From Pseudobutyrivibrio ruminis (GTDB lineage: Bacteria > Bacillota > Clostridia > Lachnospirales > Lachnospiraceae), in assembly GCA_015057305.1 (NCBI GenBank), contig SVES01000023.1:1-52414 (forward strand): a stretch of 52,414 nucleotides of DNA, written 5' to 3'. Each line of letters opens with the position of its first letter. Positions within the stretch are counted from its first letter, which is position 1. The position numbers were made by a program, and so were the translations under genes. The notes below the pieces were generated by a model that did no database searches, was not told the DNA's origin, and saw only the letters and a list, made by a program, of their open reading frames with translations. This document shows positions 36,299 to 44,358 of this stretch, piece by piece.

Positions 36299-37318
36299 AT
36301 GATTTCATTAAAGGACATCGCAAATCATTGCGGGGTATCCGTTGCAACTGTTAGTAAGGCACTAAACGATCACAGTGACATAGGTGCACAAACTAAGGAA
36401 AGAATACGAAAGGTTGCTTCAGAATTAGGATACGTACCAAATGCTGCGGCAAAGTCTATGAAGACAAATCGAACACATAATATCGGGGTTTTGTTTATGG
36501 ACGATGCCAACAGCGGATTGCAACATGACTTTTTCGCAAGTGTATTAGAAAGCTTTAAGCAAGGCGTTGAAAAAGAAGGCTATGACATAACATTTATATC
36601 AAATGATAGGACAAGGCCTGGACGCAGTTCTTATTTAACACATGCTCGTTACAGAAGATTTGATGGGATAATAATTGCAAATGTTCATTTTGAAGATCCG
36701 GAAGTAGTTGAGCTTGTGAAAAGCGATATACCAGTTGTAACCATCGATCACATTTATAATGATACAACTACTATTCTTTCAGATAATGTTGGAGGAATGA
36801 ATGAGCTGGTTGACTTCGTGGTGGCAAATGGTCATAAGAAAATAGCTTTTATTCACGGAGCTGATTCTTCAGTTACTAGACTAAGGTTGGTTACCTTTAA
36901 TAAAAGAATGGAAGAAAAGGGACTGACCGTACCGGACGAATACATCAAGGAATCTCCATATAGAGATACTCATGGAGCCTACGAGAAGACCTTAGAGCTT
37001 TTATCCCTTGATGAAGAAGAAAGACCTACATGTATATTTTATCCGGATGATTACGCTGCCTATGGTGGAATGAGAGCAATATCTGAAAAGGGACTTAAGG
37101 TTCCAGAGGATGTTTCGGTGGTAGGCTTTGATGGAATAAAGGTTGCAAGACATATTAGACCAAGGCTGACTACATACAGGCAAGATACAAATGAGCTTGG
37201 TAAGCAGGCAGCAAAAAATCTGATAGATTTAATTGAAAGACCGAAAACAACACTTACGCAACAGGTGGTAGTGACAGGCAGCTTACTCGAAGGGGATACA
37301 CTACAAAAACTTAATTAG
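36299..37318 (+). CDS. LacI-family transcriptional regulator of the cellobiose locus
   Basis: Repressor of 339 residues. The N-terminal helix-turn-helix (ISLKDIANHCGVSVATVSKALND, about 2-24) and hinge helix are followed by a periplasmic-binding-like sugar domain, with NIGVLFMDD at its start and a C-terminal core (PTCIFYPDDYAAYGGMRA, VSVVGFDGI). The effector is probably cellobiose or a product of it, from context. Three near-identical operators in the 321-bp divergent region support control of both itself and the phosphorylase, and probably the ABC genes downstream. TGGGAG precedes the ATG. Confidence 0.93.
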   Translation: MISLKDIANHCGVSVATVSKALNDHSDIGAQTKERIRKVASELGYVPNAAAKSMKTNRTHNIGVLFMDDANSGLQHDFFASVLESFKQGVEKEGYDITFISNDRTRPGRSSYLTHARYRRFDGIIIANVHFEDPEVVELVKSDIPVVTIDHIYNDTTTILSDNVGGMNELVDFVVANGHKKIAFIHGADSSVTRLRLVTFNKRMEEKGLTVPDEYIKESPYRDTHGAYEKTLELLSLDEEERPTCIFYPDDYAAYGGMRAISEKGLKVPEDVSVVGFDGIKVARHIRPRLTTYRQDTNELGKQAAKNLIDLIERPKTTLTQQVVVTGSLLEGDTLQKLN

Positions 37319-37369
37319 GCATTTTGTTGAGAAATCAACTTATATAAATGCAATATAACCATTAATTAA

Positions 37370-37384
37370 ACGTGCGATGCACGT
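37370..37384. promoter_or_regulatory. perfect dyad before the sugar-binding protein gene
   Basis: ACGTGC-GAT-GCACGT lies 20 bases before the ATG and just ahead of the GGGAGG ribosome site. It is not the A/B/C operator sequence. It could be a hairpin affecting translation or a second regulator site. A GTTGA/TCAAC hairpin at 37326-37339 precedes it. Confidence 0.4.
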
Positions 37385-37404
37385 AAAATTGGGAGGAACA
37401 CACA

Positions 37405-38814
37405 ATGAAAAAGAGATTAGTAAGTTTGCTAGCAATAGCAACAATGACAGCAACAATGTTTGCTGCATGTGGAAGCTCTGATTCAGCTTCTACAGAGACA
37501 CCTGCTTCTGATGGAGCAACAACTGAGCAGACAGAAACTACAGAGACAGCTGATGCTGCAGTAGAGCTTCCAGAGGACACAGGTAAGGTTCTAAACATCT
37601 ATGGTTGGAATGAGGAGTTTAAGAGCCGTATTACAGACCATTATGCTGACTACACAGAGGTTGACGCAACTCATGGTAAGATTGGAGATGTTGAAGTTGT
37701 TTGGAATATCACACCTTCAACAGACAATGCATACCAGAACAATCTTGATGAGGCACTTTTAGCTCAAGAGTCTGCTTCAGCAGATGACAAGGTAGATATT
37801 TTTCTTGTAGAAGCTGATTATGCTCTTAAGTATGTTGATACAGATTATGCAATGCCTCTCAAGGATTTAGGTATTACAGATGCAGACCTTGCTGATCAGT
37901 ATAAGTACACACAGGATATCGTTACAGATTCAAACGGCAACTTAAAGGGTGCTTCATGGCAGGCTTGCTCAGCTGGTCTTATCTACAACAGAGAGGCTGC
38001 TAAGGAAGTTTTGGGAACAGATGATCCTACAGAAGTACAGGCAGCTGTAGCTGATTGGGACAAGTACAATGAGACAGCACAGAAGGTTGCTGACGCAGGC
38101 TATACAATGTGCTCTGTAAATGATACATACCGTGTATACTCAAACAACGTATCTGGCAAGTGGGTACAGGATGGTAAGGTTGTAATTGATGAGAATATTG
38201 ATAAGTGGGTAGATGACTCTATGGCACTTGTTGAGGCTGGCGCTGAAGATACAGATGATCTTTGGGGCGATGACTGGGGCAAAGGAAAGAGACCAGAAGG
38301 AAAGGTATTCTGCTACTTTGGACCAGCTTGGTTCTTTAACTTCAGTTTGGATGCAGATGACGAAGGTACAATCGCTAACAAGGGCGGTTGGGGCTTCTGC
38401 GAAGGTCCACAGTCTTATTACTGGGGTGGAACATGGATTTGTGCAGCAACAGGCACAGACAATGCTAACCTTGTAAAGGATATCATCCTTACAATGACAA
38501 CAGATAAGGCAGTACTTAAGGACATCGCTCAGAAGGACTCAGATTGTGTAAACTCTAAGACAGTTCTTGCAGAGCTTGCAGCAGATGATTCAGGTAACCT
38601 TGATATTCTTGGTGGACAGAACCCATACGAGCAGCTTGCAGCAGGTGCAGAAGGAATTGATCTATCAAACCTTTCAGCTTATGATCAGGGATGTAACGAA
38701 GAGTTCCAGAAGGCTATGAAGAACTACTTCCAGGGAAATGCTACAAAGGATGAGGCACTTGATATGTTCAAGAAGGCTATTGTAGAAAAATATCCAGAGG
38801 TTACAGCTGACTAG
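37405..38814 (+). CDS. sugar ABC transporter substrate-binding lipoprotein
   Basis: Captures an oligosaccharide outside the membrane and delivers it to the permeases downstream. The 469 residues start with a lipoprotein signal peptide (lipobox FAAC, Cys22) and an acidic Ser/Thr linker. The family 1 extracellular solute-binding fold follows, with VLNIYGWNEEFKSRI at its start and aromatic, Trp-rich stretches (AWFFNF, NKGGWGFCEG, YYWGGTW) expected for sugar stacking. Context next to a LacI regulator and cellobiose phosphorylase suggests cellobiose or cellodextrin. It shares a strand and probable transcript with the regulator. Confidence 0.88.
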   Translation: MKKRLVSLLAIATMTATMFAACGSSDSASTETPASDGATTEQTETTETADAAVELPEDTGKVLNIYGWNEEFKSRITDHYADYTEVDATHGKIGDVEVVWNITPSTDNAYQNNLDEALLAQESASADDKVDIFLVEADYALKYVDTDYAMPLKDLGITDADLADQYKYTQDIVTDSNGNLKGASWQACSAGLIYNREAAKEVLGTDDPTEVQAAVADWDKYNETAQKVADAGYTMCSVNDTYRVYSNNVSGKWVQDGKVVIDENIDKWVDDSMALVEAGAEDTDDLWGDDWGKGKRPEGKVFCYFGPAWFFNFSLDADDEGTIANKGGWGFCEGPQSYYWGGTWICAATGTDNANLVKDIILTMTTDKAVLKDIAQKDSDCVNSKTVLAELAADDSGNLDILGGQNPYEQLAAGAEGIDLSNLSAYDQGCNEEFQKAMKNYFQGNATKDEALDMFKKAIVEKYPEVTAD

Positions 38815-38844
38815 TATTTGTTAAATGATTTAGAACTAAATTGG

Positions 38845-38877
38845 GGCGCATGGGGATTGGCCCTATGCGCCTTATTT
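38845..38877 (+). terminator. hairpin between binding protein and permease genes
   Basis: GGCGCATGGGG (38845-38855) pairs with CCCTATGCGCC (38861-38871) over 11 bp with one G-U. The tail TTATTT is weak, so it may act as a partial terminator or as an mRNA stabiliser keeping the binding protein in excess. Confidence 0.6.
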
Positions 38878-38896
38878 AAAGGCAAAGGGAGCATTT

Positions 38897-39802
38897 ATGG
38901 CTAAAAAAAGTAAAGTAGTAAGATATAATAAGTGGGGCTATATATTCTTAATCCCGTTTCTTGTTGTATTTATAGTATTTCAGCTGATACCATTAGTATC
39001 TACCATATATAATTCTTTTTTTGAGAATTATCGTTCAGGATTAACTCAGATTGGTCCAAATTTTGTTGGAATCGAAAACTATAAAACCATAATTACTAAT
39101 GGTGATTTGCCATTATACTTGAAGAATACCATGATTATGTGGGTTTTGGGTTTTATTCCTCAGATTCTTCTTTCATTATTACTGGGAGCATGGTTCACAG
39201 ATCCATCTCTTAGATTAAAGTGTCAGACATTTTTTAAAACAGTAATATATATGCCTAATTTGATTATGGCATCTGCATTTGCAATGTTGTTCTTTACATT
39301 ATTTGCTGATGGTGGCCCAATTAATTCTATGTTAATTCAGGCTGGTGTTTTTAATGAAGCATATAAGTTTATGAGCCATGCTGGAACTGTTAGAGGACTT
39401 GTGGCTACAATGAACTGTCTTATGTGGTTTGGAAATACGACTATTCTTCTGATGGCAGGCATGATGGGAATAGACCCTTCGTTGTTTGAGGCGGCTCAGG
39501 TTGATGGAGCAACTGCTAATCAGATTTTCTATAAAATTACTCTGCCATTGCTTAGACCAATATTGGTTTATGTAATGATTACATCACTTATTGGTGGTCT
39601 TCAGATGTTTGATGTTCCACAGATTTTAACAAACGGTACAGGAGACCCAATGCGTTCTTCAATGACATTAATTATGTACTTGAATAAGCATTTATATAGC
39701 AAGAATTTTGGTCTTGCAGGTGCTCTTTCAGTTTATATGTTTATAATTACTGGAATACTTAGCTTGCTTGTTTATAAGTTTACAAATTCAGAAAAGAAGT
39801 AG
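38897..39802 (+). CDS. sugar ABC transporter permease (MalF/UgpA type)
   Basis: Membrane subunit of the ABC importer, 301 residues with about six transmembrane helices. The first is at about 15-38 (YIFLIPFLVVFIVFQLIPLV). The cytoplasmic EAA loop reads EAAQVDGATANQIFYKITLPLL, where the ATPase docks. AAAGGGAG precedes the ATG. It forms the channel with the next gene and follows the binding protein after the intergenic hairpin. Confidence 0.93.
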   Translation: MAKKSKVVRYNKWGYIFLIPFLVVFIVFQLIPLVSTIYNSFFENYRSGLTQIGPNFVGIENYKTIITNGDLPLYLKNTMIMWVLGFIPQILLSLLLGAWFTDPSLRLKCQTFFKTVIYMPNLIMASAFAMLFFTLFADGGPINSMLIQAGVFNEAYKFMSHAGTVRGLVATMNCLMWFGNTTILLMAGMMGIDPSLFEAAQVDGATANQIFYKITLPLLRPILVYVMITSLIGGLQMFDVPQILTNGTGDPMRSSMTLIMYLNKHLYSKNFGLAGALSVYMFIITGILSLLVYKFTNSEKK

Positions 39803-39812
39803 GAGAATAAAA

Positions 39813-40670
39813 ATGGCAGGAAAAAAGAAACAATCTGGCGGAAGTATTCATTTTAGAAGACTGATAGCCTATATTGTATTAATATTAATATCATTTTTAT
39901 GCTTGTTCTGGTTCTATGTGTTATTTATTAATGCTACAAGAAGCAATTCAGAACTAAGCGCAGGCTTTACGGCGATTCCTAGCAGTCATTTTATTGAAAA
40001 CTGGGTAAATCTTAAGAATGGAACATTGCCTATAGTGATGGGTATGCTCAATTCCTTGATTATTGCTTTTTTAACAGCAACATTAGCTACATATTTTTCA
40101 ACAATGACAGCTTATGCTATTCATGCATATGATTTTAAAGCGAAAAAATTCATTTTCACATTTATATTAATGATAATGATGATTCCAACACAGGTAACGG
40201 TTTTAGGATTCTTACAGTTGATTGATAAGATGAAGCTGGATAATTCGGCTATTCCACTTATCGTACCAGCAATTGCATCCCCAGCAGTGTTTTTCTATAT
40301 GAAGCAATACATGGATGCAACACTTCCATTATCTTTGGTAGAGGCCGCTAGAATTGATGGCTCGGGAGAATTCAGAACCTTTAACCAAATAGTGTTGCCT
40401 TTGATGAAGCCAGCTATTGCTGTACAGGCAATATTCAGCTTCGTAGGTAGCTGGAACAATTACTTCACTCCAGCCCTTGTTTTACATGACGACAAAAAGA
40501 AAACTCTACCTATATTAATAGCTCAGCTCCGTAATGCGGATTGGCTTAAGTTTGACATGGGACAGGTATATATGATGATTGCATTTTCAATCTTCCCTGT
40601 TATAATAGTTTATCTAGTACTTTCTAAACACATTGTAGGTGGAGTTACCCTTGGCGGTGTAAAGGGTTAA
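39813..40670 (+). CDS. sugar ABC transporter permease (MalG/UgpE type)
   Basis: Second channel subunit, 285 residues, about six transmembrane helices. Its EAA loop is EAARIDGSGEFRTFNQIVLPLM. The start at 39813 (MAGKKKQ) is chosen because AGGAG at 39801-39805, overlapping the previous stop, is well spaced; a longer frame from 39768 would overlap the upstream gene. No ATPase gene follows, so the transporter must use an ATPase encoded elsewhere, as with the shared MsmK-type subunits of other Firmicutes. Confidence 0.93.
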   Translation: MAGKKKQSGGSIHFRRLIAYIVLILISFLCLFWFYVLFINATRSNSELSAGFTAIPSSHFIENWVNLKNGTLPIVMGMLNSLIIAFLTATLATYFSTMTAYAIHAYDFKAKKFIFTFILMIMMIPTQVTVLGFLQLIDKMKLDNSAIPLIVPAIASPAVFFYMKQYMDATLPLSLVEAARIDGSGEFRTFNQIVLPLMKPAIAVQAIFSFVGSWNNYFTPALVLHDDKKKTLPILIAQLRNADWLKFDMGQVYMMIAFSIFPVIIVYLVLSKHIVGGVTLGGVKG

Positions 40671-40727
40671 ATGAGGCCTTCCTTTTGACTGTAAAGTGGT
40701 TCGAAGGAACGGATGTAGTGAGATTAC

Positions 40728-40799
40728 AAAAAAGACTTGACAGACTTACATAGCTATGCTAAATTTAGCTAGCGACTAAGAAAAGCAGGTCTTTTTTTT
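40728..40799 (+). terminator. long terminator-like structure after the ABC genes
   Basis: AAAAAAGACTTG (40728-40739) pairs with CAGGTCTTTTTT (40786-40797), with one G-U, and a run of eight T closes it. The 46-base interior holds two more palindromes, CATAGCTATG (40749-40758) and GCTAAATTTAGC (40758-40769). Confidence 0.65.
40737..40765 (+). promoter_or_regulatory. candidate promoter for rpmG-secE-nusG, inside the terminator
   Basis: A consensus TTGACA (40737-40742) sits in the left arm of the terminator stem. TAAATT (40760-40765) preceded by TGC lies 17 bp downstream. Transcripts would start near 40772 and lack the left arm. Confidence 0.5.
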
Positions 40800-40800
40800 A

Positions 40801-40846
40801 TGCTCTTTTTTCGCCTCATCAAATTGTTCGCTATGATGAGTGAGCA
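40801..40846 (+). other. nested hairpin in the rpmG leader
   Basis: CTCATC (40815-40820) pairs with GATGAG (40835-40840), enclosed by TGCTC (40801-40805) and GAGCA (40842-40846). It follows the terminator-like structure and ends 41 bases before the rpmG start. No known leader family is recognised. Confidence 0.4.
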
Positions 40847-40886
40847 TAAGCTAGACCAAAGTAGAAATTTAACGGAGGTGGAAGTT

Positions 40887-41036
40887 GTGCGCACAAAAAT
40901 AACATTGGCATGTACAGAATGCCAGCAGCGTAATTACAACATGACAAAAGACAAGAAGACACACCCTGACAGAATGGAAACAAAGAAGTATTGCAGATTC
41001 TGCAAGAAGCACACAATGCACAAAGAGACAAAGTAG
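40887..41036 (+). CDS. rpmG: 50S ribosomal protein L33
   Basis: A 49-residue zinc-type L33. It starts [17 protein letters not shown] and has four cysteines in two CxxC pairs (CTEC, CRFC), the zinc-binding form. The start is GTG at 40887, chosen because GGAGG at 40874-40878 is eight bases upstream; the longer open frame from 40800 is not real. The rpmG-secE-nusG order is standard in Firmicutes. Confidence 0.93.
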   Translation: MRTKITLACTECQQRNYNMTKDKKTHPDRMETKKYCRFCKKHTMHKETK

Positions 41037-41054
41037 TCTAGCGGAGGTGCGATT

Positions 41055-41252
41055 ATGGCAGATGAGAAAAAGGTAAAGTCAGGACGTTTTTCGGGTCTTA
41101 AGACAGAGTTCGATAAAATTGTCTGGGCAGATCCTAAGGACGTGTCAAAGCAGACAACAGCAGTTGTAGCTGTGTCAGTAGTTGTAGCATTGATCATCAT
41201 CGTATTAGATGCAGTGATCAACAAAGGTGTAAATATCCTAGTAAATTTATAA
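41055..41252 (+). CDS. secE: preprotein translocase subunit SecE
   Basis: Small essential subunit of the SecYEG protein channel, 65 residues. A basic amphipathic N-terminus (FSGLKTEFDKIVWADPKDV) with the conserved W..P segment precedes one transmembrane helix (about 35-58). GGAGGTG lies before the ATG. It is between rpmG and nusG, as in most bacteria. Confidence 0.94.
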   Translation: MADEKKVKSGRFSGLKTEFDKIVWADPKDVSKQTTAVVAVSVVVALIIIVLDAVINKGVNILVNL

Positions 41253-41266
41253 TGGAGGCATCGCAT

Positions 41267-41797
41267 ATGGCAGAGGCAAAGTGGTATGTAGTTCATACTT
41301 ACTCAGGCTATGAGAACAAAGTCAAGACAAACATTGAAAAGGCTATCGAGACACAACATCTTGAGGAGCAGATTCTTGATGTACGAGTTCCTATGGTTGA
41401 GGTTACCGAGACTAAGGACGGAGTTAAAAAGCAAGTTTCTAAAAAGATGTACCCTGGTTACGTTCTTATTGAGATGATTATGAATGATGAGACTTGGTAT
41501 GTTGTCAGAAACACTAGAGGTGTTACAGGCTTCGTAGGACCAGGAAGCAAACCAGTGCCATTGTCAGAGGCAGAGGTTAAAGCTTACTTACTAGGTGACA
41601 ACACAGAGAAAGCCAACGTTGAGGTTGATTTCGAAATTGGTGATACTCTTAGCGTCGTAGATGGTACCTGGAAAGATACCGTTGGAGTTGTTAAGTCTAT
41701 CAACACTAAGAAACAGACAGTTACAATCAGCGTTGAGATGTTCGGCCGTGAGACTCCGGTTGAGATTGATTTTACGGACGTACGAAGAATGGATTAG
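41267..41797 (+). CDS. nusG: transcription termination/antitermination factor NusG
   Basis: Binds RNA polymerase and modulates pausing and termination. At 176 residues it is typical. The NGN domain (WYVVHTYSGYENKVK... MYPGYVLIEM... RNTRGVTGFVG) is followed by a KOW domain (GDTLSVVDGTWKDTVGVVKSI). The start at 41267 is preferred over 41252 because GGAGG lies eight bases upstream and the first of these ATGs overlaps it. Confidence 0.96.
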   Translation: MAEAKWYVVHTYSGYENKVKTNIEKAIETQHLEEQILDVRVPMVEVTETKDGVKKQVSKKMYPGYVLIEMIMNDETWYVVRNTRGVTGFVGPGSKPVPLSEAEVKAYLLGDNTEKANVEVDFEIGDTLSVVDGTWKDTVGVVKSINTKKQTVTISVEMFGRETPVEIDFTDVRRMD

Positions 41798-41806
41798 GAA
41801 AGTGTT

Positions 41807-41870
41807 TTACGGCAGAGCCGTAATGAAAATGACACTGACCGACAACGCACTATTGCGAAGCAATCGTGCG
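41807..41870 (+). other. two hairpins between nusG and rplK
   Basis: TTACGGC (41807-41813) pairs with GCCGTAA (41817-41823). CGCAC-T-ATTGC (41846-41856) pairs with GCAAT-C-GTGCG (41860-41870) around GAA, with a single mismatch. Neither has a T tract. They could be an RNA processing site or a leader element ahead of rplK. They lack the L1-type internal loop. Confidence 0.5.
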
Positions 41871-41900
41871 GGTAATTAGATTTGCAGGAGGAATAGGATA

Positions 41901-42326
41901 ATGGCAAAGAAAATCGAAGGCTATATCAAGTTGCAGATTCCAGCAGGCAAGGCTACACCAGCCCCACCAGTTGGTCCAGCACTTGGTCAGCATGGTGTAA
42001 ACATCGTAGAGTTTACAAAGCAGTTTAATGCAAAGACAGCAGATATGGGAGATACAGTTGTACCTACTATCATTACTGTTTATGCAGATAGAAGCTTTAG
42101 CTTCATTACAAAGACTCCACCAGCTCCAGTTCTTATCAAGAAGGCTTGCAAGATTCAGAAGGCTTCAGGCACTCCAAATAAGACAAAGGTAGCAAAGATT
42201 ACAAAGGCTCAGGTTAAGGAAATCGCAGAGACAAAGATGCCAGACCTTAACGCAGCAACAATCGAAGCTGCAATGAGCATGATCGAGGGAACTTGTAGAT
42301 CAATGGGCGTTGAGGTTGTTGATTAA
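41901..42326 (+). CDS. rplK: 50S ribosomal protein L11
   Basis: Forms the GTPase-associated centre with 23S rRNA, 141 residues. The conserved proline-rich N-terminus ([29 protein letters not shown]) and the C-terminal RNA-binding domain ([16 protein letters not shown]... CRSMGVEV) are intact. AGGAGGAA precedes the ATG. It pairs with rplA, whose L1 site lies after this gene. Confidence 0.97.
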   Translation: MAKKIEGYIKLQIPAGKATPAPPVGPALGQHGVNIVEFTKQFNAKTADMGDTVVPTIITVYADRSFSFITKTPPAPVLIKKACKIQKASGTPNKTKVAKITKAQVKEIAETKMPDLNAATIEAAMSMIEGTCRSMGVEVVD

Positions 42327-42368
42327 TAACAGCTTAGCGAAAACAGCGTTCTTATTATTATGAATTGA

Positions 42369-42396
42369 GTGGGAGAGCATTGGCTCGATAAACCAC
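42369..42396 (+). promoter_or_regulatory. ribosomal protein L1 mRNA-binding site
   Basis: GTGG-GA-GAGC-ATTG-GCTC-GATAAA-CCAC folds into two short helices separated by a GA / GATAAA asymmetric internal loop, the pattern L1 recognises in 23S rRNA and its own mRNA. It directly abuts the rplA ribosome site AGGAGG (42397-42402), so L1 binding would block translation. Confidence 0.75.
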
Positions 42397-42407
42397 AGGA
42401 GGTAAAC

Positions 42408-43103
42408 ATGAAAAGAGGAAAGAAATACGTTGCAGCAATTAGCTCATACGATAAGTCAGCTGCATACGATCCAGCAGAAGCAATCGCTCAGGTAAAGAAG
42501 AATGCTACTGCTAAATTTGATGAGACAATTGAAGCTCATATCAGAACTGGTTGTGACGGACGTCACGCTGAGCAGCAGATCCGTGGTGCTGTTGTACTTC
42601 CACACGGCACAGGTAAGACAGTTAGAGTTTTAGTATTCGCTAAGGGTGCTAAGCTTGATGAAGCACAGGCTGCTGGTGCTGATTTCGTAGGTGGCGAGGA
42701 ACTCATTCCAAAGATTCAGAACGAAGGTTGGGCTGAGTTTGATTCAGTAGTTGCTACACCAGATATGATGGGTGTTGTTGGTCGTCTTGGTCGTGTACTT
42801 GGACCTAGAGGACTTATGCCAAACCCAAAGGCTGGTACAGTTACTATGGATGTTGCAAAGGCTGTTGAGGAAATCAAAGCTGGTAAGATTGAGTATAGAC
42901 TTGATAAGACAAACATTATCCATGTACCTATCGGAAAGGCTTCTTTCACAGAGGAGCAGTTAGCGGACAACTTCCAGACTCTTATGGATGCTATCAACAA
43001 GGCTAAGCCATCAAGCTTAAAGGGTCAGTACATCAAGAGCATTTCACTTGCTCCAACAATGGGACCTGGCGTTAAGCTTAATGTTGCAAAGGTTTCAAAC
43101 TAA
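42408..43103 (+). CDS. rplA: 50S ribosomal protein L1
   Basis: Forms the L1 stalk at the ribosomal exit site and represses its own mRNA. The 231 residues begin [10 protein letters not shown], with the signature GxVxLPHGTGK region ([16 protein letters not shown]) and [22 protein letters not shown]. The ATG at 42408 has AGGAGG five bases upstream; a GTG at 42369 lies inside the L1 operator and is rejected. It ends the rpmG-secE-nusG-rplK-rplA unit; a new promoter follows at once. Confidence 0.97.
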   Translation: MKRGKKYVAAISSYDKSAAYDPAEAIAQVKKNATAKFDETIEAHIRTGCDGRHAEQQIRGAVVLPHGTGKTVRVLVFAKGAKLDEAQAAGADFVGGEELIPKIQNEGWAEFDSVVATPDMMGVVGRLGRVLGPRGLMPNPKAGTVTMDVAKAVEEIKAGKIEYRLDKTNIIHVPIGKASFTEEQLADNFQTLMDAINKAKPSSLKGQYIKSISLAPTMGPGVKLNVAKVSN

Positions 43104-43106
43104 TTG

Positions 43107-43136
43107 TTGACAATCCAATATACAAAGTGATATAAT
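43107..43136 (+). promoter_or_regulatory. promoter for rplJ-rplL
   Basis: TTGACA (43107-43112) and TATAAT (43131-43136), 18 bp apart, with TGA before the -10. It starts four bases after the rplA stop. Confidence 0.85.
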
Positions 43137-43142
43137 TCACAA

Positions 43143-43257
43143 AGTTGTTGCCGAAGACAGCAGGTGGCGTAAGCCGTAAAGATTTTATCTACCAGCCGAG
43201 GACGATTAAGTATTTATTGATTAATCACCCTCTATGTCTTTGACATAGAGGGTTTTA
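43143..43257 (+). promoter_or_regulatory. ribosomal protein L10 leader with attenuator
   Basis: The stretch GTTGCCGAAGACAGCAGGTG (from 43144) and the later CTACCAGCCGAGG are the conserved core of the L10 leader, where the L10-L12 complex binds. It ends in a terminator: CCCTCTATGTC (43228-43238) pairs with GACATAGAGGG (43242-43252), then TTTTACTTT. Excess L10 is expected to favour termination. Confidence 0.88.
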
Positions 43258-43308
43258 CTTTATCCTCAATATAAGCAACACAAAGAAATTTATAAGGAGG
43301 AAAAATTC

Positions 43309-43842
43309 GTGGCAAAAGTTGAATTAAAGCAGCCTATAGTTAACGAGATTTCAGAACAGATTAAAGATGCAGCTTCAGTAGTAGTTGTTGATGCTCGTGG
43401 ACTTACAGTTGCAGAAGACACACAGTTACGTAAGCAGCTTCGTGAGGCTGGTGTTACTTACAAGGTTTATAAGAACACACTTATGAAGCGTGCCTTTGAA
43501 GGAACTGATTTTGCAGCCCTTGACGATGTTCTTGAGGGACCAAGCGCAATCGCTGTATCTAAGGAAGATGCTACAGCTCCAGCAAGAGTTCTTGCTAAGT
43601 TTGCAAAGACAGCATCTAACCTAGAGATTAAGGCAGGTGTTGTAGAAGGTACATTCTACGATGCACAGGGTATGTCAGCAGTTGCAGCTGTACCAAGCAG
43701 AGAGGAACTTCTTTCAAAGTTACTTGGAAGCTTACAGTCACCAATCACAAATCTCGCTCGTGTTCTCAATCAGATTGCAGAGCAGGGCGGTGCATCCGCA
43801 GAAGCTCCAGCAGAGGAAGCTCCAGCAGCAGATGCAGAGTAA
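43309..43842 (+). CDS. rplJ: 50S ribosomal protein L10
   Basis: Base of the L12 stalk, 177 residues. The N-terminal rRNA-binding part (KQPIVNEISEQIKDAASVVVVDARGLTV, LRKQLREAGVTYKVYKNTL) and the C-terminal helix that holds L12 dimers (SPITNLARVLNQIAEQ), followed by an Ala/Glu tail, are present. The start is GTG, with AAGGAGG eight bases upstream. It is controlled by the leader at 43143. Confidence 0.96.
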   Translation: MAKVELKQPIVNEISEQIKDAASVVVVDARGLTVAEDTQLRKQLREAGVTYKVYKNTLMKRAFEGTDFAALDDVLEGPSAIAVSKEDATAPARVLAKFAKTASNLEIKAGVVEGTFYDAQGMSAVAAVPSREELLSKLLGSLQSPITNLARVLNQIAEQGGASAEAPAEEAPAADAE

Positions 43843-43885
43843 TTTAATTTATTTTTAATCAATTATTAAATGGAGGAAAATAATC

Positions 43886-44260
43886 ATGGCAAAGATGACA
43901 ACAGAAGAGTTTATCGCAGCTATCAAAGAGCTTAGCGTATTAGAGTTAAATGACCTTGTAAAGGCATGTGAGGAAGAGTTCGGCGTTTCTGCAGCAGCAG
44001 GCGTTGTAGTTGCAGCAGCAGCTGGCGATGCAGCAGCAGCTGAGGAGAAGGATGAGTTCGACGTAGAGCTTACAGAAGTAGGTTCTGAGAAGGTTAAGGT
44101 TATCAAGGTTGTTCGTGAGGCAACTGGTCTTGGTCTTAAGGAAGCAAAAGAGCTCGTTGATAGCGCTCCAAAGGTTATCAAGGAAGCAGCTGACAAGGCT
44201 ACAGCTGAGTCAATCAAGGCTTCTCTTGAAGAAGTTGGTGCAAAGGTTACTCTTAAGTAA
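43886..44260 (+). CDS. rplL: 50S ribosomal protein L7/L12
   Basis: Mobile stalk protein that recruits translation GTPases, 124 residues. The N-terminal dimer domain ([32 protein letters not shown]), an Ala-rich hinge (about 35-55) and the C-terminal factor-binding domain ([27 protein letters not shown]) are all seen. GGAGG precedes the ATG. It is the last gene of its unit, followed by a terminator. Confidence 0.97.
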   Translation: MAKMTTEEFIAAIKELSVLELNDLVKACEEEFGVSAAAGVVVAAAAGDAAAAEEKDEFDVELTEVGSEKVKVIKVVREATGLGLKEAKELVDSAPKVIKEAADKATAESIKASLEEVGAKVTLK

Positions 44261-44280
44261 GAGAATTTTTGTTAATCAGA

Positions 44281-44314
44281 ATTTGGCAGGTTATAAAACC
44301 TGCCAAATTTTTTT
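44281..44314 (+). terminator. intrinsic terminator after rplL
   Basis: ATTTGGCAGGTT (44281-44292) pairs perfectly with AACCTGCCAAAT (44297-44308) around ATAA, followed by six more T. Confidence 0.92.
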
Positions 44315-44324
44315 AAATTAATAC

Positions 44325-44354
44325 TTGACTTTAGTATTGTATTTGGCATAGAAT
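44325..44354 (+). promoter_or_regulatory. promoter for rpoB-rpoC
   Basis: TTGACT (44325-44330) and TAGAAT (44349-44354) are 18 bp apart, just after the rplL terminator. It gives a leader of about 115 bases. Confidence 0.65.
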
Positions 44355-44358
44355 GTAG

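Noticed and set aside
40681..40727. tRNA-like GGTTCGAA after the ABC permease
   Set aside because: Only the T-loop-like octamer is present; no acceptor, D or anticodon arms can be drawn.
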